A stretch of 64,000 bases of DNA from Leptospira abararensis (GTDB lineage: Bacteria > Spirochaetota > Leptospiria > Leptospirales > Leptospiraceae): the NCBI RefSeq assembly GCF_016918735.1, contig NZ_JAFFPR010000050.1, positions 310,001 to 374,000 on the forward strand. Direction: 5' to 3'. Below are positions 35,808-44,830 of this stretch, piece by piece. Positions within the stretch are counted from its first letter, which is position 1. Each line of letters opens with the position of its first letter. Under the pieces are notes generated by a model, which was not told where the DNA came from, made no database searches, and worked only from the letters and a program-made list of their open reading frames with translations. The position numbers and the translations under genes are program-made.

Positions 35808-36479
35808 ATGAAGAAACAAGTCTATATCGTTGATGACCACCCTCTTGTAGTAGATGCACTACAAAACTTAATTGCTAAATCCGAAGATTTAGAGTGCATC
35901 GGGAGTGCGGATAACATTGAAAAATCATTTAATGATATAGAAAAATTGCAACCTAGTTTGGTCTTGATTGATATCCAACTCAAACAAAACCAAAATGGTT
36001 TGCAATTACTCAAACGCCTTCGAACCACTTTTCCAAATATCGCCGTCATCATTATCAGTATGTTGACGGATGATACCTTTGTAGATCGTGCCTTTAAATT
36101 AGGTGCGATGGGTTATGTATTCAAAGAAGACACGACCACACAAATTGTAGAAGCCATCCATACTGTCCTAAAAGGTGATTATTTTGTAAGTTCCTCGCAA
36201 GCCACTCGTTTGTTGGGTCACCTTTACAGAGCTTCCCAAAAAGACGAAAAGGATCCAATCGACAGACTTTCCAATCGCGAATTGGAAGTGTTTCTTATGA
36301 TTGGCGAAGGAATGCCAGTAAAGGAAATTGCAGCCAATATGGGACTTGCTCCCTCTACGATTGAAACTTTACGCTCTCGGATCAAATCCAAACTCAGCAT
36401 TACGGAAAACGAAAAACTCATCCGTGTGGCTGTAGAGTGGAAATACACCCAAGCTAAAACCGATATCGTCGTATCTTAA
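35808..36479 (+). CDS. LuxR-family response regulator
   Basis: 223 residues: a receiver domain (about 4-120) with YIVDDHPLVVDAL, phospho-acceptor Asp in LVLIDIQLKQNQNG, IISM and the Lys in YVFKED; and a C-terminal LuxR HTH (about 155-210) with LSNRELEVFLMIGEGMPVKE, then IAANMGLAPSTIETLRSRI. No histidine kinase lies nearby. It starts 11 bases after pntB and is likely co-transcribed, which is unusual for a regulator and suggests a redox or growth signal. Confidence 0.92.
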   Translation: MKKQVYIVDDHPLVVDALQNLIAKSEDLECIGSADNIEKSFNDIEKLQPSLVLIDIQLKQNQNGLQLLKRLRTTFPNIAVIIISMLTDDTFVDRAFKLGAMGYVFKEDTTTQIVEAIHTVLKGDYFVSSSQATRLLGHLYRASQKDEKDPIDRLSNRELEVFLMIGEGMPVKEIAANMGLAPSTIETLRSRIKSKLSITENEKLIRVAVEWKYTQAKTDIVVS

Positions 36480-36487
36480 TTCTTCAC

Positions 36488-36533
36488 AACTATATTTGAA
36501 CACATGTGTCGATATTCGTATTCAAATATAGTT
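36488..36533. terminator. Bidirectional hairpin between convergent genes
   Basis: AACTATATTTGAA (36488-36500) and TTCAAATATAGTT (36521-36533), a perfect 13-bp stem with a 20-base loop holding the palindrome CACATGTG. It lies between the response regulator and the TPR gene stops, so it may end both transcripts. Confidence 0.6.
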
Positions 36534-36550
36534 AATTCAATAGAAGAAAA

Positions 36551-37564
36551 TTAATACCTAAGTTTAAAATAGTGATAAAGTAAATCTTTTCCCTCACGGG
36601 AAGAGAGTAACATTCTGTAAGCTTCGGCAATTTTCGATTCGTTTTGAGATTGTTTTTGGATGAAGTGAAAGAAGTCGTTAGCTCTTTCGTCATAACCTAA
36701 GTTCAAAAGTAAGTTCAAATAAAAACTTTGGTCGTACTCATCAGCAAACGGTGAGTAGGCGATCGGTCTTAATAGATTTTCGGCATCTCTCCATTTGCGA
36801 ATTTCAAAATAACATCGTGCGTAAACTTTTTTCTCTCTCCATCCAAGAAGTCTCTGGTTTTTTAAATAGGTAAGAGATTTTTTAGGATCCTTTTCTGTAA
36901 TATAAATCACACGGCCCATTAAGTGAGATGCCTGGATGTGTTTTGGGTCTTGTTCTAAAATGGTGACAAGTTCTGCTTTTGCTTTTTCCGTTTCATTCAA
37001 TTCTAAATAAGTTTTTGCCAAAATAAACTTTGCTTCGTTGTAGTTTGCTTTGTATTCTAAAGATTTGTTTAAAGATAAAATCGCATTGTTATAATCTTTT
37101 AAAATATAATAAGCAAGTCCTAGATTGTAATGATAAAAAGGATTGTAAGGGGAAATTTGATTGGTTTCCATCCAAGTATTTTTTGCTTCGGACCAACTGT
37201 CTTCTTGTGCATAGATCATTCCGAGTAAAAAACTTGCGGCTTCATGATTGGGTTCTTTTTTAAGAGCTTTGTTTAAACTTTCTTTTGCCTCTTGCCATTC
37301 CATCCGAGAATACAACAAACTTCCGTTTAAATAGTCATATTCAGGATAAGGTTTATAAACTTCCGATTGGATTTTTTTCCATTCGGTATCAGCTAAAACA
37401 AATCTTCCATAACGAAGTGCATTGATAATAGTACGACTGACTTTTTCCAATTCAATTTTTGCATTGATTTCGATGGTTTCTTTGTCTTCTGTTTCTGAAT
37501 AAACGGAGTTGTTAGATACAAAGAGAAGGAGTCCAAATATTAGAATTTGAATTTTAGCTTTCAT
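36551..37564 (-). CDS. Periplasmic TPR-repeat protein
   Basis: 337 residues with a signal peptide (IQILIFGLLLFVSNNSVYSE) and a run of TPR motifs (SLLYSRMEWQEAKESLNKAL; GMIYAQEDSWSEAKNTWMET; GLAYYILKDYNNAILSLNKS; AKTYLELNETEKAKAELVTI), about six to seven repeats. TPR proteins hold partners together; the partner is unknown. It overlaps the SpsF/PseG-like gene by 11 bases, so belongs to the spiro-SPASM operon. Confidence 0.82.
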   Translation of the reverse strand: MKAKIQILIFGLLLFVSNNSVYSETEDKETIEINAKIELEKVSRTIINALRYGRFVLADTEWKKIQSEVYKPYPEYDYLNGSLLYSRMEWQEAKESLNKALKKEPNHEAASFLLGMIYAQEDSWSEAKNTWMETNQISPYNPFYHYNLGLAYYILKDYNNAILSLNKSLEYKANYNEAKFILAKTYLELNETEKAKAELVTILEQDPKHIQASHLMGRVIYITEKDPKKSLTYLKNQRLLGWREKKVYARCYFEIRKWRDAENLLRPIAYSPFADEYDQSFYLNLLLNLGYDERANDFFHFIQKQSQNESKIAEAYRMLLSSREGKDLLYHYFKLRY

Positions 37565-39167
37565 AAATTGATTCTAACCATTTCAAAATTTTTAAGTGAG
37601 CATCGCGAACTAATTTTATTTTTGAATGAGGAAAAGCAGTCGGAAAGTTTTGATTTTTTGATAAGGAAGATAGAGATCCTAAATAAGGAATTTCAAACTC
37701 TAATTCTGCAAATTTTCCTAGGGATTCGTGAATGGGTGTAATCCCTACCAAACAAACTTTTTTCTTATTGGCAATCGACTCCATCATGGTTTGGCCAAAA
37801 TAGGTCAGGACAAATTCAGAAGATTGAATTTCTTTTAAAAATTGGAAATAGGAAACTCGCGGAAGGTATTTGATGTTTCCTGCTGTTGCTGGAGTTCCTC
37901 CGATTCTGGTCACTGAATTTATGTTAGTTGAAGAGTTTCTATTGGTTTGGTTTAAAAACTGTAATAGATAAGTATCAATTTGTTCTGATTCTTTTTGATT
38001 GAGATATCCTGCATACACAAGCACACGACCTGGGACTTCGGTTTCCATCCAATCTAATTCGGAGAGTGGGGAACTAAAATAGGAGATAGTCTCTTGATTA
38101 GTGTTTGGAGCTAATGGATTGGGTAAAAAGAGACTTGCATTGGATTCATTTGGTAGATGGTGGAGATTATCAATATAAAACTGGTGAGCCAAATCAAATT
38201 CGTTTTCCCGAACATCTAAAATATGGGGTAAGTTTGGCGAATTGGAATCAGCTTTTGTAGAAAGTTCTACAATATATCCCTTTATTTCTAAAAACAACGA
38301 TAGCGATTTACAACGTTCCCAGTGTCCACTCCCAAATAACGATGGTTCTGCGTAAACAATCCGAACTTTTTTTGACTCTTTGTTCAATTTGGGTAAGGGG
38401 AAAACCACTTGTTCTACAGAGGAATTTATCGAAAAAAAATCAGGTTTGTCTTTTGTTAGTTGGATGACTTCCTTGGCTCCAAAAAAAGGATCTATTGTTC
38501 CTAATTCTTTCCAAAGTTGACAAACGAGCTCATAATCTTTTGATTCATCTACTGTGATACGGAGAGAATTTAGGCTAATATCTGTTAAATGACTGAGATG
38601 AGGTGGATGAAGTCTATATTGTTTGTGGATTTCTGGATGTTCTTTGATATGGAGGGAAACATGTTCCCTATGTCTTTCATGGGTTTGGCCTTCAGTTTCA
38701 TACAGTAAAGACTCTTGTGAAAAACACTCAACACCCATCCCGAGCGGTAGGTCTACCATAGAAAGGCTATAATGAGAGTCGCTGATTGTGGCTATAGCTT
38801 CATACAAGTAGCGAATGGATTCTAAATCAATATATGGATTATCGCCTGTTAAACGAAATATATGTTTGGCGTTAAACATACGACTTGCTTTGCGAAAGCG
38901 GTCCCGCACATCCTTCTCAGATCCAACAAAGAATTGGTAGTTCCTAAGATTTAAAAAATCGATAAGTTCGCTATCACCTTCAGGAACTAAAAATACAATT
39001 TGTCCTTTTGGAAAGACGGTAGAAAGTCGGTTGTGGATGTGGTCCAGGACGGATGTATTTGATTCCTCAGGGATGGATTTTAGAATTTTTTTCGGAAGTC
39101 GCGTGGATCCTAGTCTTGCCTGAATGAAGGCAAAACAATCACGCGTTGAAAGTATACCACTCATCAC
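37554..39167 (-). CDS. SpsF-type cytidylyltransferase fused to PseG-like domain
   Basis: 537 residues. Residues about 10-250 form a nucleotidyltransferase (FIQARLGSTRLPKKILK, RLTGDNPYIDLESIRYL, MGVECFS, REHVSLHIKEHPE) of the SpsF/acylneuraminate cytidylyltransferase family. Residues about 278-530 resemble the PseG/MurG-like glycosyltransferase-B fold (VRIVYAEPSLFGSGHWERCK near the start, TYFGQTMMESIANKKKVCLV as the donor-site glycine/acidic motif). PseG removes UDP during pseudaminic acid synthesis. The fusion points to a nonulosonic acid-like or surface sugar pathway. No pseB, pseC or pseI is here, so the substrate is unknown. The start overlaps the upstream gene by 29 bases. Confidence 0.78.
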   Translation of the reverse strand: MMSGILSTRDCFAFIQARLGSTRLPKKILKSIPEESNTSVLDHIHNRLSTVFPKGQIVFLVPEGDSELIDFLNLRNYQFFVGSEKDVRDRFRKASRMFNAKHIFRLTGDNPYIDLESIRYLYEAIATISDSHYSLSMVDLPLGMGVECFSQESLLYETEGQTHERHREHVSLHIKEHPEIHKQYRLHPPHLSHLTDISLNSLRITVDESKDYELVCQLWKELGTIDPFFGAKEVIQLTKDKPDFFSINSSVEQVVFPLPKLNKESKKVRIVYAEPSLFGSGHWERCKSLSLFLEIKGYIVELSTKADSNSPNLPHILDVRENEFDLAHQFYIDNLHHLPNESNASLFLPNPLAPNTNQETISYFSSPLSELDWMETEVPGRVLVYAGYLNQKESEQIDTYLLQFLNQTNRNSSTNINSVTRIGGTPATAGNIKYLPRVSYFQFLKEIQSSEFVLTYFGQTMMESIANKKKVCLVGITPIHESLGKFAELEFEIPYLGSLSSLSKNQNFPTAFPHSKIKLVRDAHLKILKWLESIYES

Positions 39168-40686
39168 AATTCAAACAAGGAGCGGGAATTCTTTGATGTT
39201 CCCCATTAAAACTAAATTTAAAAAAATCTAGCCCCTTTCGCCAAATATCTTTTAAAGATTCTGAATATAAATTTCCAATCACTTCCGTTTGATTTTGTTT
39301 GCAAATGGATACATTCCCATCAACAGATACAGATAAATCACGAACTAAATGCCAACAATAGTCTCTGTGGATCGGAGTGAGATCACTTACCCTACGTTCG
39401 GGAAGTTTGTTAGCAAAGGTATTGTATTTTTGTAAGATGATGTTGATTCCTTTTTTCTCAAAGAAAGTAAAATACGGATCAATCTCTTCTTCCACTTCTT
39501 TCATTTTGATCATTTGAACGTGCAATGATCTGCTTGGGAGAATTTCTGAAAGTAAATCGATTGTCTTTAAAACATTTTCTAGTTCCGCTTTTCCATATAA
39601 GGATTTGTAAACTTCTGGTTTCAGAGTAGTAACATTTACAATGATACAAAGTTTTTCTTTCTGAAGAGGGTCCAAACTATTTATGAGAGAAAATAGCGAT
39701 TCCGTATTTGTATAAAGTGCGGTTTCAATAATGAGTTCTGTTAGAACTTCAAGTTTTAAGATTTCTTTTACTAAAGATTTAAATTCAGGATGGAGGAGGG
39801 GTTCTCCATTTCCGCAAAGGCTAATGGTTATGGGGGAGGTGACCTCTGTGTTGAGTTTGGCAATGGTTTTTTTCACATCCTCTAAAGAAACGAAACTTCC
39901 ATCATTTGTGGTATCAACAAACTCACGCGGACAAAATGTACATTTGAGTTCACAACCTTTATAAATTTCCCATTCCAAATAGGAGGGAGCACTTCGAAAT
40001 AATTCCGGATTTTCCTTCAGTTTAGAGAGTAGATCCTCGTATCTTAGTTCTCCCAGAGATAACAATCCTTGGATCAGAGTGAAGGAACGAGTGGAGGCTA
40101 AACGGAAGTCGAGTCGCAATTGGCGTAGGTCCGGTGCTTGAAAAAAAATATCTACATCATATTGATTAATATTCTTTAAAAAAAACGAATGAACATCTGT
40201 TGTCAATGTGTCCGGCAAGGAAGTGAGAAATTCTCGTGTAATGATGGCAGGTGTGAGTCCCGGAGGTAAATTTTCCGAATACGAATACTGACTAAAAAAA
40301 TTCTTATGACGAACCCATGCTTTTTCTGTTAGGTGAGTGTCAAGTAAGGGAGCTATACCTGTAAAATAAAGAAAACAAACTTCGTCCCAATCTGGATCTT
40401 TGAATTTAGATTCTGGTAAAAGTTTTCCTACTTTGAGTAAGAATTCATGTTCTTTGGAAACATCTTCATGGAGTTTGAGTTTGTCTTTTAATGAACTGGA
40501 ATTGATTTTTTCAGCAAGTGCAGCGTTTGTATTGGTATGAATTTGTATTCCGGGAAATACATTGATCAATCTACGAAGAAACTCTTCCCACAATTCCGCT
40601 TTAAAGTTTTGATTTAAAAACTGAATTGATTGGGAGTCCAAATAGACTACCGCAAAACTAGGGTTATAGTCCTTTCGGTTCATCAT
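39139..40686 (-). CDS. Spiro-SPASM radical SAM protein
   Basis: 515 residues. The N-terminal about 230 residues have no recognised motif. The radical SAM domain begins at EWEIYKGCELKCTFC with Cys245, Cys249 and Cys252 (CxxxCxxC), followed by SLCGNGEPLLHPEF. The SPASM-like C-terminus has further Cys (YCWHLVRDLSVSVDGNVSIC, then PCLNCDEW) for auxiliary clusters. This fits the spirochaete-restricted spiro-SPASM family (TIGR04321-like). SPASM enzymes usually modify peptides. No small precursor peptide is obvious beside it. It is coupled to the SurA-like gene (TGATG) and overlaps the SpsF/PseG-like gene. Confidence 0.85.
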   Translation of the reverse strand: MMNRKDYNPSFAVVYLDSQSIQFLNQNFKAELWEEFLRRLINVFPGIQIHTNTNAALAEKINSSSLKDKLKLHEDVSKEHEFLLKVGKLLPESKFKDPDWDEVCFLYFTGIAPLLDTHLTEKAWVRHKNFFSQYSYSENLPPGLTPAIITREFLTSLPDTLTTDVHSFFLKNINQYDVDIFFQAPDLRQLRLDFRLASTRSFTLIQGLLSLGELRYEDLLSKLKENPELFRSAPSYLEWEIYKGCELKCTFCPREFVDTTNDGSFVSLEDVKKTIAKLNTEVTSPITISLCGNGEPLLHPEFKSLVKEILKLEVLTELIIETALYTNTESLFSLINSLDPLQKEKLCIIVNVTTLKPEVYKSLYGKAELENVLKTIDLLSEILPSRSLHVQMIKMKEVEEEIDPYFTFFEKKGINIILQKYNTFANKLPERRVSDLTPIHRDYCWHLVRDLSVSVDGNVSICKQNQTEVIGNLYSESLKDIWRKGLDFFKFSFNGEHQRIPAPCLNCDEWYTFNA

Positions 40687-41720
40687 CAGTCTAGGTTGTA
40701 TTTTTCTTCCGGGTTACTGATGTTGTGTTCTTTGATGTAAATGGGATCAAAGATCGAAATAGAAGTATTTTTACGCGTATTGGTAACCCATTCTTCAAAA
40801 GAGGTTTGTTCCTTTTCTCTGAATAAAAAACCTTGGATTCCTTTTCTGACAGCATCCAAAGGTGTGGGTCTCATTCCTTCAATATAAACTAAACAATAAC
40901 GTTTGCGATCATCTCGAAAAACTTCAGAAATTTTTCCAGGACCACCTACTTGAGATAATATGGAGGCAGTGGTTGGATGTGTTTTAAATAATTCAAAAGT
41001 GGGAACCCAGTTGACCAAACCTCCGTTCAAACGATATCGCGATTCATTTCTAGGGCCAGACGCAACTAGTTTAAAGAAGGATGGGTCTTTTAAAGATTTG
41101 TTTTTTATTTCAGTGAGTTCGTTAAAAACTCGAGTCTCCTCATCGATGGATGTATTTGATGGTGATAAAACTATTTCTCGAAATTTAAATTCGGATCCCA
41201 CCTTCGCCTTGTTTTTGTTATACCATGCTTGGATTTCTTGTTCTGAAGGGAGAGGGGGACTTACCTTAATTTGTAAGAGTTGGCCTTTTTTAATTTGGTA
41301 AGGTAAATCTTCCAACCAAACATCATAGGGTAAATTAAATTGGGTTTGGACTGCTTTTTTAAATTGTTCAAGATCGCTGATCCCCTGCGCTTCCATCCGT
41401 TTTTGGATTTCTGCTTCGATCCGTTTTTCATTGACTTGAATGGATTCTTCATCGGCAACATTGTCCACCACAGCTCGATCAATTAAAAAATCGATGACCT
41501 GGGCGTGAAGGGATCCTTTTTTGCGATAGTTTGGAAAGAATCGGGAAAGGTTTTTATAACGTTCGATTCCTTCTTCATAATCCAAAGTAGAAATGGATTT
41601 GGGGCCAACAATCGCCATAACCGCATTTAAAGATTCGTAGGAATTTAAACTCTGGTTAGGGGCAAATAATAGGCTTAAGACAAGAACCGGTGCAAAAAAT
41701 AAAACGAAAACTCGAGACAT
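40686..41720 (-). CDS. SurA-like periplasmic chaperone / parvulin-type protein
   Basis: About 344 residues from ATG at 41720 (AAGGA just upstream; an ATG 18 bases earlier is less likely). Signal peptide VFVLFFAPVLVLSLLFAPNQ, N-terminal SurA-like helices (VIDFLIDRAVVDNVADEESI; EKRIEAEIQKRMEAQGISDL), and a parvulin-like domain (about 180-300, FKFREIVLSPSNTSIDEETR; GGLVNWVPTFEL). The catalytic parvulin residues are only partly recognisable, so chaperone activity may outweigh isomerase activity. A role in outer membrane protein folding is inferred. The stop codon overlaps the spiro-SPASM start by one base. Confidence 0.8.
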   Translation of the reverse strand: MSRVFVLFFAPVLVLSLLFAPNQSLNSYESLNAVMAIVGPKSISTLDYEEGIERYKNLSRFFPNYRKKGSLHAQVIDFLIDRAVVDNVADEESIQVNEKRIEAEIQKRMEAQGISDLEQFKKAVQTQFNLPYDVWLEDLPYQIKKGQLLQIKVSPPLPSEQEIQAWYNKNKAKVGSEFKFREIVLSPSNTSIDEETRVFNELTEIKNKSLKDPSFFKLVASGPRNESRYRLNGGLVNWVPTFELFKTHPTTASILSQVGGPGKISEVFRDDRKRYCLVYIEGMRPTPLDAVRKGIQGFLFREKEQTSFEEWVTNTRKNTSISIFDPIYIKEHNISNPEEKYNLD

Positions 41721-41750
41721 TCGTGATCCTTCTTGCATACGGTCGTAAAC

Positions 41751-42965
41751 TTACCCGATGAACGTGGTATGTAAAGCCTTTACTGCATCTTCCGCTTGGT
41801 TTTGTTTGATGACACAGGAGATTTTAATCTCGGAAGTGGAAATCATTTCAATGTTGATGTTTTTTTCCGCAAGCGATTGAAACATTTTAGCGGCCACACC
41901 TACATGAGATTTCATACCAACTCCTACCGCAGAAACGATAGAGATATTTTCATCGAATTCTGCCTTTCCATTTCCGTGGTCTTTTGCATAAGTTTCGATT
42001 ATTGGTTTGGCAGCCGATAGGTCTTTTTTCGCAATCGTAAAGGAAATGGTATTGATTCCATCTCTTGGAGAAGACTGGACAATGACATCTACAATCACAT
42101 CTTTATTTGCTAATTGAGTAAACAACTCCGCAGCGATTCCGGGTTTGTCTTTTACATCGGCAATGGTCACACGGGCTTGGTCACCTTTGGCTGTGACTCC
42201 ACTTACTTTCATTTTTTCCATAATTTTGTCCTCACTCATCACTAAAGTTCCCGGTTTGTCGTGGAAACTGGATCGTACGTGGATGACCACGTTATAGTTC
42301 ATACCTAATTCCACACTCCGAGAGTGAAGGACTCCAGCACCAAGGCTTGCTAGTTCCAACATTTCTTCGTATGTAATTTGTTTGTGCATCTTTGCCGTTG
42401 GAATCTTTCGTGGGTCGGCTGTATAAACCCCATCCACGTCTGTATAAATTTCACATTCATCGGCACCAAGGGCGGCAGCAAGAGCCACAGCAGAGGTATC
42501 ACTTCCCCCACGGCCAAGGGTGACAATATTTTCGTCTTTATCAATTCCCTGGAAACCCGCAACGATGACCACCTTCCCTTTGTTAAATGCTTCATCGATG
42601 CGCGAACGATCAATCATTTCGATCTTTCCGTTAGAGAAGTTTCCATCGGTTAGTATTTTTAATTGAGAGCCGGTAAAAGACTGAGCAGGAACTCCGAGTT
42701 CATTCAATGCGATGGCAAGAAGAGCAATCGACACTTGTTCGCCCGTAGAAAGCAACATGTCCATTTCCCGTTTCGGAGGATTTTTAGAAATCTGGTCAGC
42801 CAAGTCGACAAGTTCGTCTGTAGTATGTCCCATTGCAGAAACTACAACGGCAACTTTTTGGCCTTCGTCGTGGTAACGTTTGATACGTTTGGCCACATTT
42901 TGGATTTTAGTGGTGTCACCAACGGAGGTTCCACCGTATTTTTGGACAACGATTTTCGATGACAT
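41751..42965 (-). CDS. lysC: Aspartate kinase
   Basis: 404 residues: kinase domain with [20 protein letters not shown], then [20 protein letters not shown] and [15 protein letters not shown]; two C-terminal ACT domains (about 265-404, with [20 protein letters not shown] and [20 protein letters not shown]). It phosphorylates aspartate, the entry to lysine, threonine, methionine and diaminopimelate. ACT domains imply feedback by lysine and/or threonine. No lysine riboswitch fold is seen in the 104 bases upstream. It precedes the SurA-like gene by 30 bases. Confidence 0.96.
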   Translation of the reverse strand: MSSKIVVQKYGGTSVGDTTKIQNVAKRIKRYHDEGQKVAVVVSAMGHTTDELVDLADQISKNPPKREMDMLLSTGEQVSIALLAIALNELGVPAQSFTGSQLKILTDGNFSNGKIEMIDRSRIDEAFNKGKVVIVAGFQGIDKDENIVTLGRGGSDTSAVALAAALGADECEIYTDVDGVYTADPRKIPTAKMHKQITYEEMLELASLGAGVLHSRSVELGMNYNVVIHVRSSFHDKPGTLVMSEDKIMEKMKVSGVTAKGDQARVTIADVKDKPGIAAELFTQLANKDVIVDVIVQSSPRDGINTISFTIAKKDLSAAKPIIETYAKDHGNGKAEFDENISIVSAVGVGMKSHVGVAAKMFQSLAEKNINIEMISTSEIKISCVIKQNQAEDAVKALHTTFIG

Positions 42966-43069
42966 GGGTTTATGGACAGGGTGCTACAAGCAAATCGGGA
43001 ATCAAGTAGAATGAATTTTTTTGCAACCAAACGGCAGTAGCGGACTCCAATAGTTATAGGTTTATTTGC

Positions 43070-44005
43070 ATGAATTCTTCTTCCTCTACTGTTGGGCCAG
43101 TTGTCAAAGAACAGGCACCCTTACTTTTCCTAATTTTGTTCTTTTTGGTTCAGGCCACTGTCCTTACCGTTTTCACAGTTCCCTTTTCCTGGTCTCTCGT
43201 TTGGGTCGCTGTGGGTTCTTATTTTCTAAGAATGTTTGGAATTACCGCTGCCTACCATCGTTACTTTTCCCACGCATCGTTCAAAACCTCTCGAGTTTTC
43301 CAATTTGTTTTGGCTTGGATTGGGGCTATGGCAATGCAAAAGGGTCCTCTTTGGTGGGCCGCTCACCACAGAAACCATCACAAATATTCTGATACAGAAA
43401 AGGACATTCATTCCCCTAGTCGCAAAGGGTTTTGGTATTCCCATATGTTTTGGTTTCTCCGAGATGATTATAACGATTATGAAGCCAAACTCATTCCTGA
43501 TTTTTATAAGTATCCAGAACTTCGATTTTTAGATCGTTACCATTGGATTGCTCCTTTAAGTTATGCGGTATTCCTTTATACCGTTGGTGGTTGGGGTTGG
43601 CTTGTGTATGGGTATGCAGTTTCTACTTTTATTCTAGGACATGCCACGTGGACCATCAATTCACTTTCGCATGTTTATGGTTCGGTTCGTTACGATTCCC
43701 GGGACACAAGCAAAAACAATCTCTGGCTTGCCATTCTTACTATGGGAGAAGGTTGGCATAACAACCACCACTACTATTGTTCTTCTGCGAACCAAGGTTT
43801 CTATTGGTATGAAGTCGATATTTCTTATTATATTTTAAAGGCACTTAGCTTATTTGGGATTGTTTGGGACTTAAAAAAACCACCAAAGAAAGTATTGGAT
43901 GAAGGACTTCTTCGTGACCAAGAGCAAAAAGAATTAAGAGAATCTATGCGTCAGGAAAAACAAAGAGCAAAGGTCAAAAATAAAGTAGGAGTGCTTTCTA
44001 CTTAA
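43070..44005 (+). CDS. Acyl-CoA/lipid delta-9-type desaturase
   Basis: 311-residue integral membrane di-iron enzyme with the three histidine boxes: AYHRYFSHASF (about 60-70), HHRNHHKYSDTEKDIHSP (about 98-115), and EGWHNNHHYYC (about 228-238). About four membrane helices (LLFLILFFLVQATVLTVFTV; PFSWSLVWVAVGSYFLRMFG). This is the bacterial stearoyl-CoA desaturase (DesC-like) plan. It inserts a double bond in fatty acids. The stop lies 4 bases from the convergent gene's stop. Confidence 0.94.
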   Translation: MNSSSSTVGPVVKEQAPLLFLILFFLVQATVLTVFTVPFSWSLVWVAVGSYFLRMFGITAAYHRYFSHASFKTSRVFQFVLAWIGAMAMQKGPLWWAAHHRNHHKYSDTEKDIHSPSRKGFWYSHMFWFLRDDYNDYEAKLIPDFYKYPELRFLDRYHWIAPLSYAVFLYTVGGWGWLVYGYAVSTFILGHATWTINSLSHVYGSVRYDSRDTSKNNLWLAILTMGEGWHNNHHYYCSSANQGFYWYEVDISYYILKALSLFGIVWDLKKPPKKVLDEGLLRDQEQKELRESMRQEKQRAKVKNKVGVLST

Positions 44006-44009
44006 GAGT

Positions 44010-44519
44010 TCATACTCCTAATCGTTTGCGAATGTCTGCTGGGATACTTTGGATCGAATCGTATCTTTTTTTCTTTCCGCCCGGCAGTGACACGTAATAG
44101 AATCCATTGATCATTTCTAAAAAGTAATCTTCTCCTTTTTCTCCTAAGGATCTGTTATCCAGTTCCTTTACCATTTTTTGGTATTTGGAAGGAAGGAGAT
44201 TCCAATTCATATAATTAGTAACCACCCCTTGGTCATTCACGGTATAAGCACCATCTTGGTGAAGGATTTTGGTTCCATTATAATCAAAAACTTCCATCAC
44301 CTTTAGGTTTGTGTCTTTTGCCGATTTAGAATCCTTCTTGGATTTATCTGGAGAAGGATTGGATGATTCATTCGAACCAGATCCTTGTTTTGATTTTTGA
44401 TTGGCAGTTGTTTCTTTTTTTCTTAATTTACCAAATAAGAGTAAAAAAATACCAGCAAACATTAATGATGCGAATAAAAAAATCTCAGTTGTGGATAAAT
44501 CAAATAAGTAACGCCACAT
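44010..44519 (-). CDS. Membrane-anchored protein of unknown function
   Basis: 169 residues: an N-terminal membrane helix (TEIFLFASLMFAGIFLLLFG, about 11-30), a Lys/Ser-rich flexible linker (KKETTANQKSKQGSGSNESS, continuing to about 70), then a compact domain (about 72-169) with EVFDYNGTKILHQDGAYTVN, FYYVSLPGGKKKRY and SIPADIRKRLGV. No family recognised. Last gene of a four-gene minus-strand operon. Confidence 0.65.
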   Translation of the reverse strand: MWRYLFDLSTTEIFLFASLMFAGIFLLLFGKLRKKETTANQKSKQGSGSNESSNPSPDKSKKDSKSAKDTNLKVMEVFDYNGTKILHQDGAYTVNDQGVVTNYMNWNLLPSKYQKMVKELDNRSLGEKGEDYFLEMINGFYYVSLPGGKKKRYDSIQSIPADIRKRLGV

Positions 44520-44521
44520 AA

Positions 44522-44830
44522 TTATTTAAAACTTGTCCCAATGTTTTTACAAGAATCGGGAATATACCCTTCTATATTCCAAGTAAGACAATCGATGAGT
44601 TCAATGGCTCGAAAACAAAGTTTCAGATCATCAATTTTGGCTCGCCCCAACAGGAGAGCTCCTGGTAGTTTGTTGGTTCCGCAGGCAGAATTCTTTAAGG
44701 CGTAGGTTTCAAAGATCTTTTGGTTTCCTTCTTGTGCGGAATAAAACAAGTCGTCTCGATTTTGAATGCAATGGAAAGATAACCCAGAAAAAACGAAGAG
44801 GATCCATACCCTCGAAAGAAACCATTTCAT
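44522..44830 (-). CDS. Small predicted lipoprotein
   Basis: 102 residues with signal VWILFVFSGLSFHC (lipobox L-S-F-H-C). The mature part holds six further Cys (NSACGTN; LCFRAIELIDCLTW; SCKN), consistent with disulfides. No family recognised. The start overlaps the LEA14-like gene by 4 bases, and the stop is 2 bases from the next gene. Confidence 0.65.
   Translation of the reverse strand: MKWFLSRVWILFVFSGLSFHCIQNRDDLFYSAQEGNQKIFETYALKNSACGTNKLPGALLLGRAKIDDLKLCFRAIELIDCLTWNIEGYIPDSCKNIGTSFK

Noticed and set aside
42966..43069. Lysine riboswitch in front of lysC
   Set aside because: The gap is only 104 bases and shows no long multi-stem fold of the L-box type.
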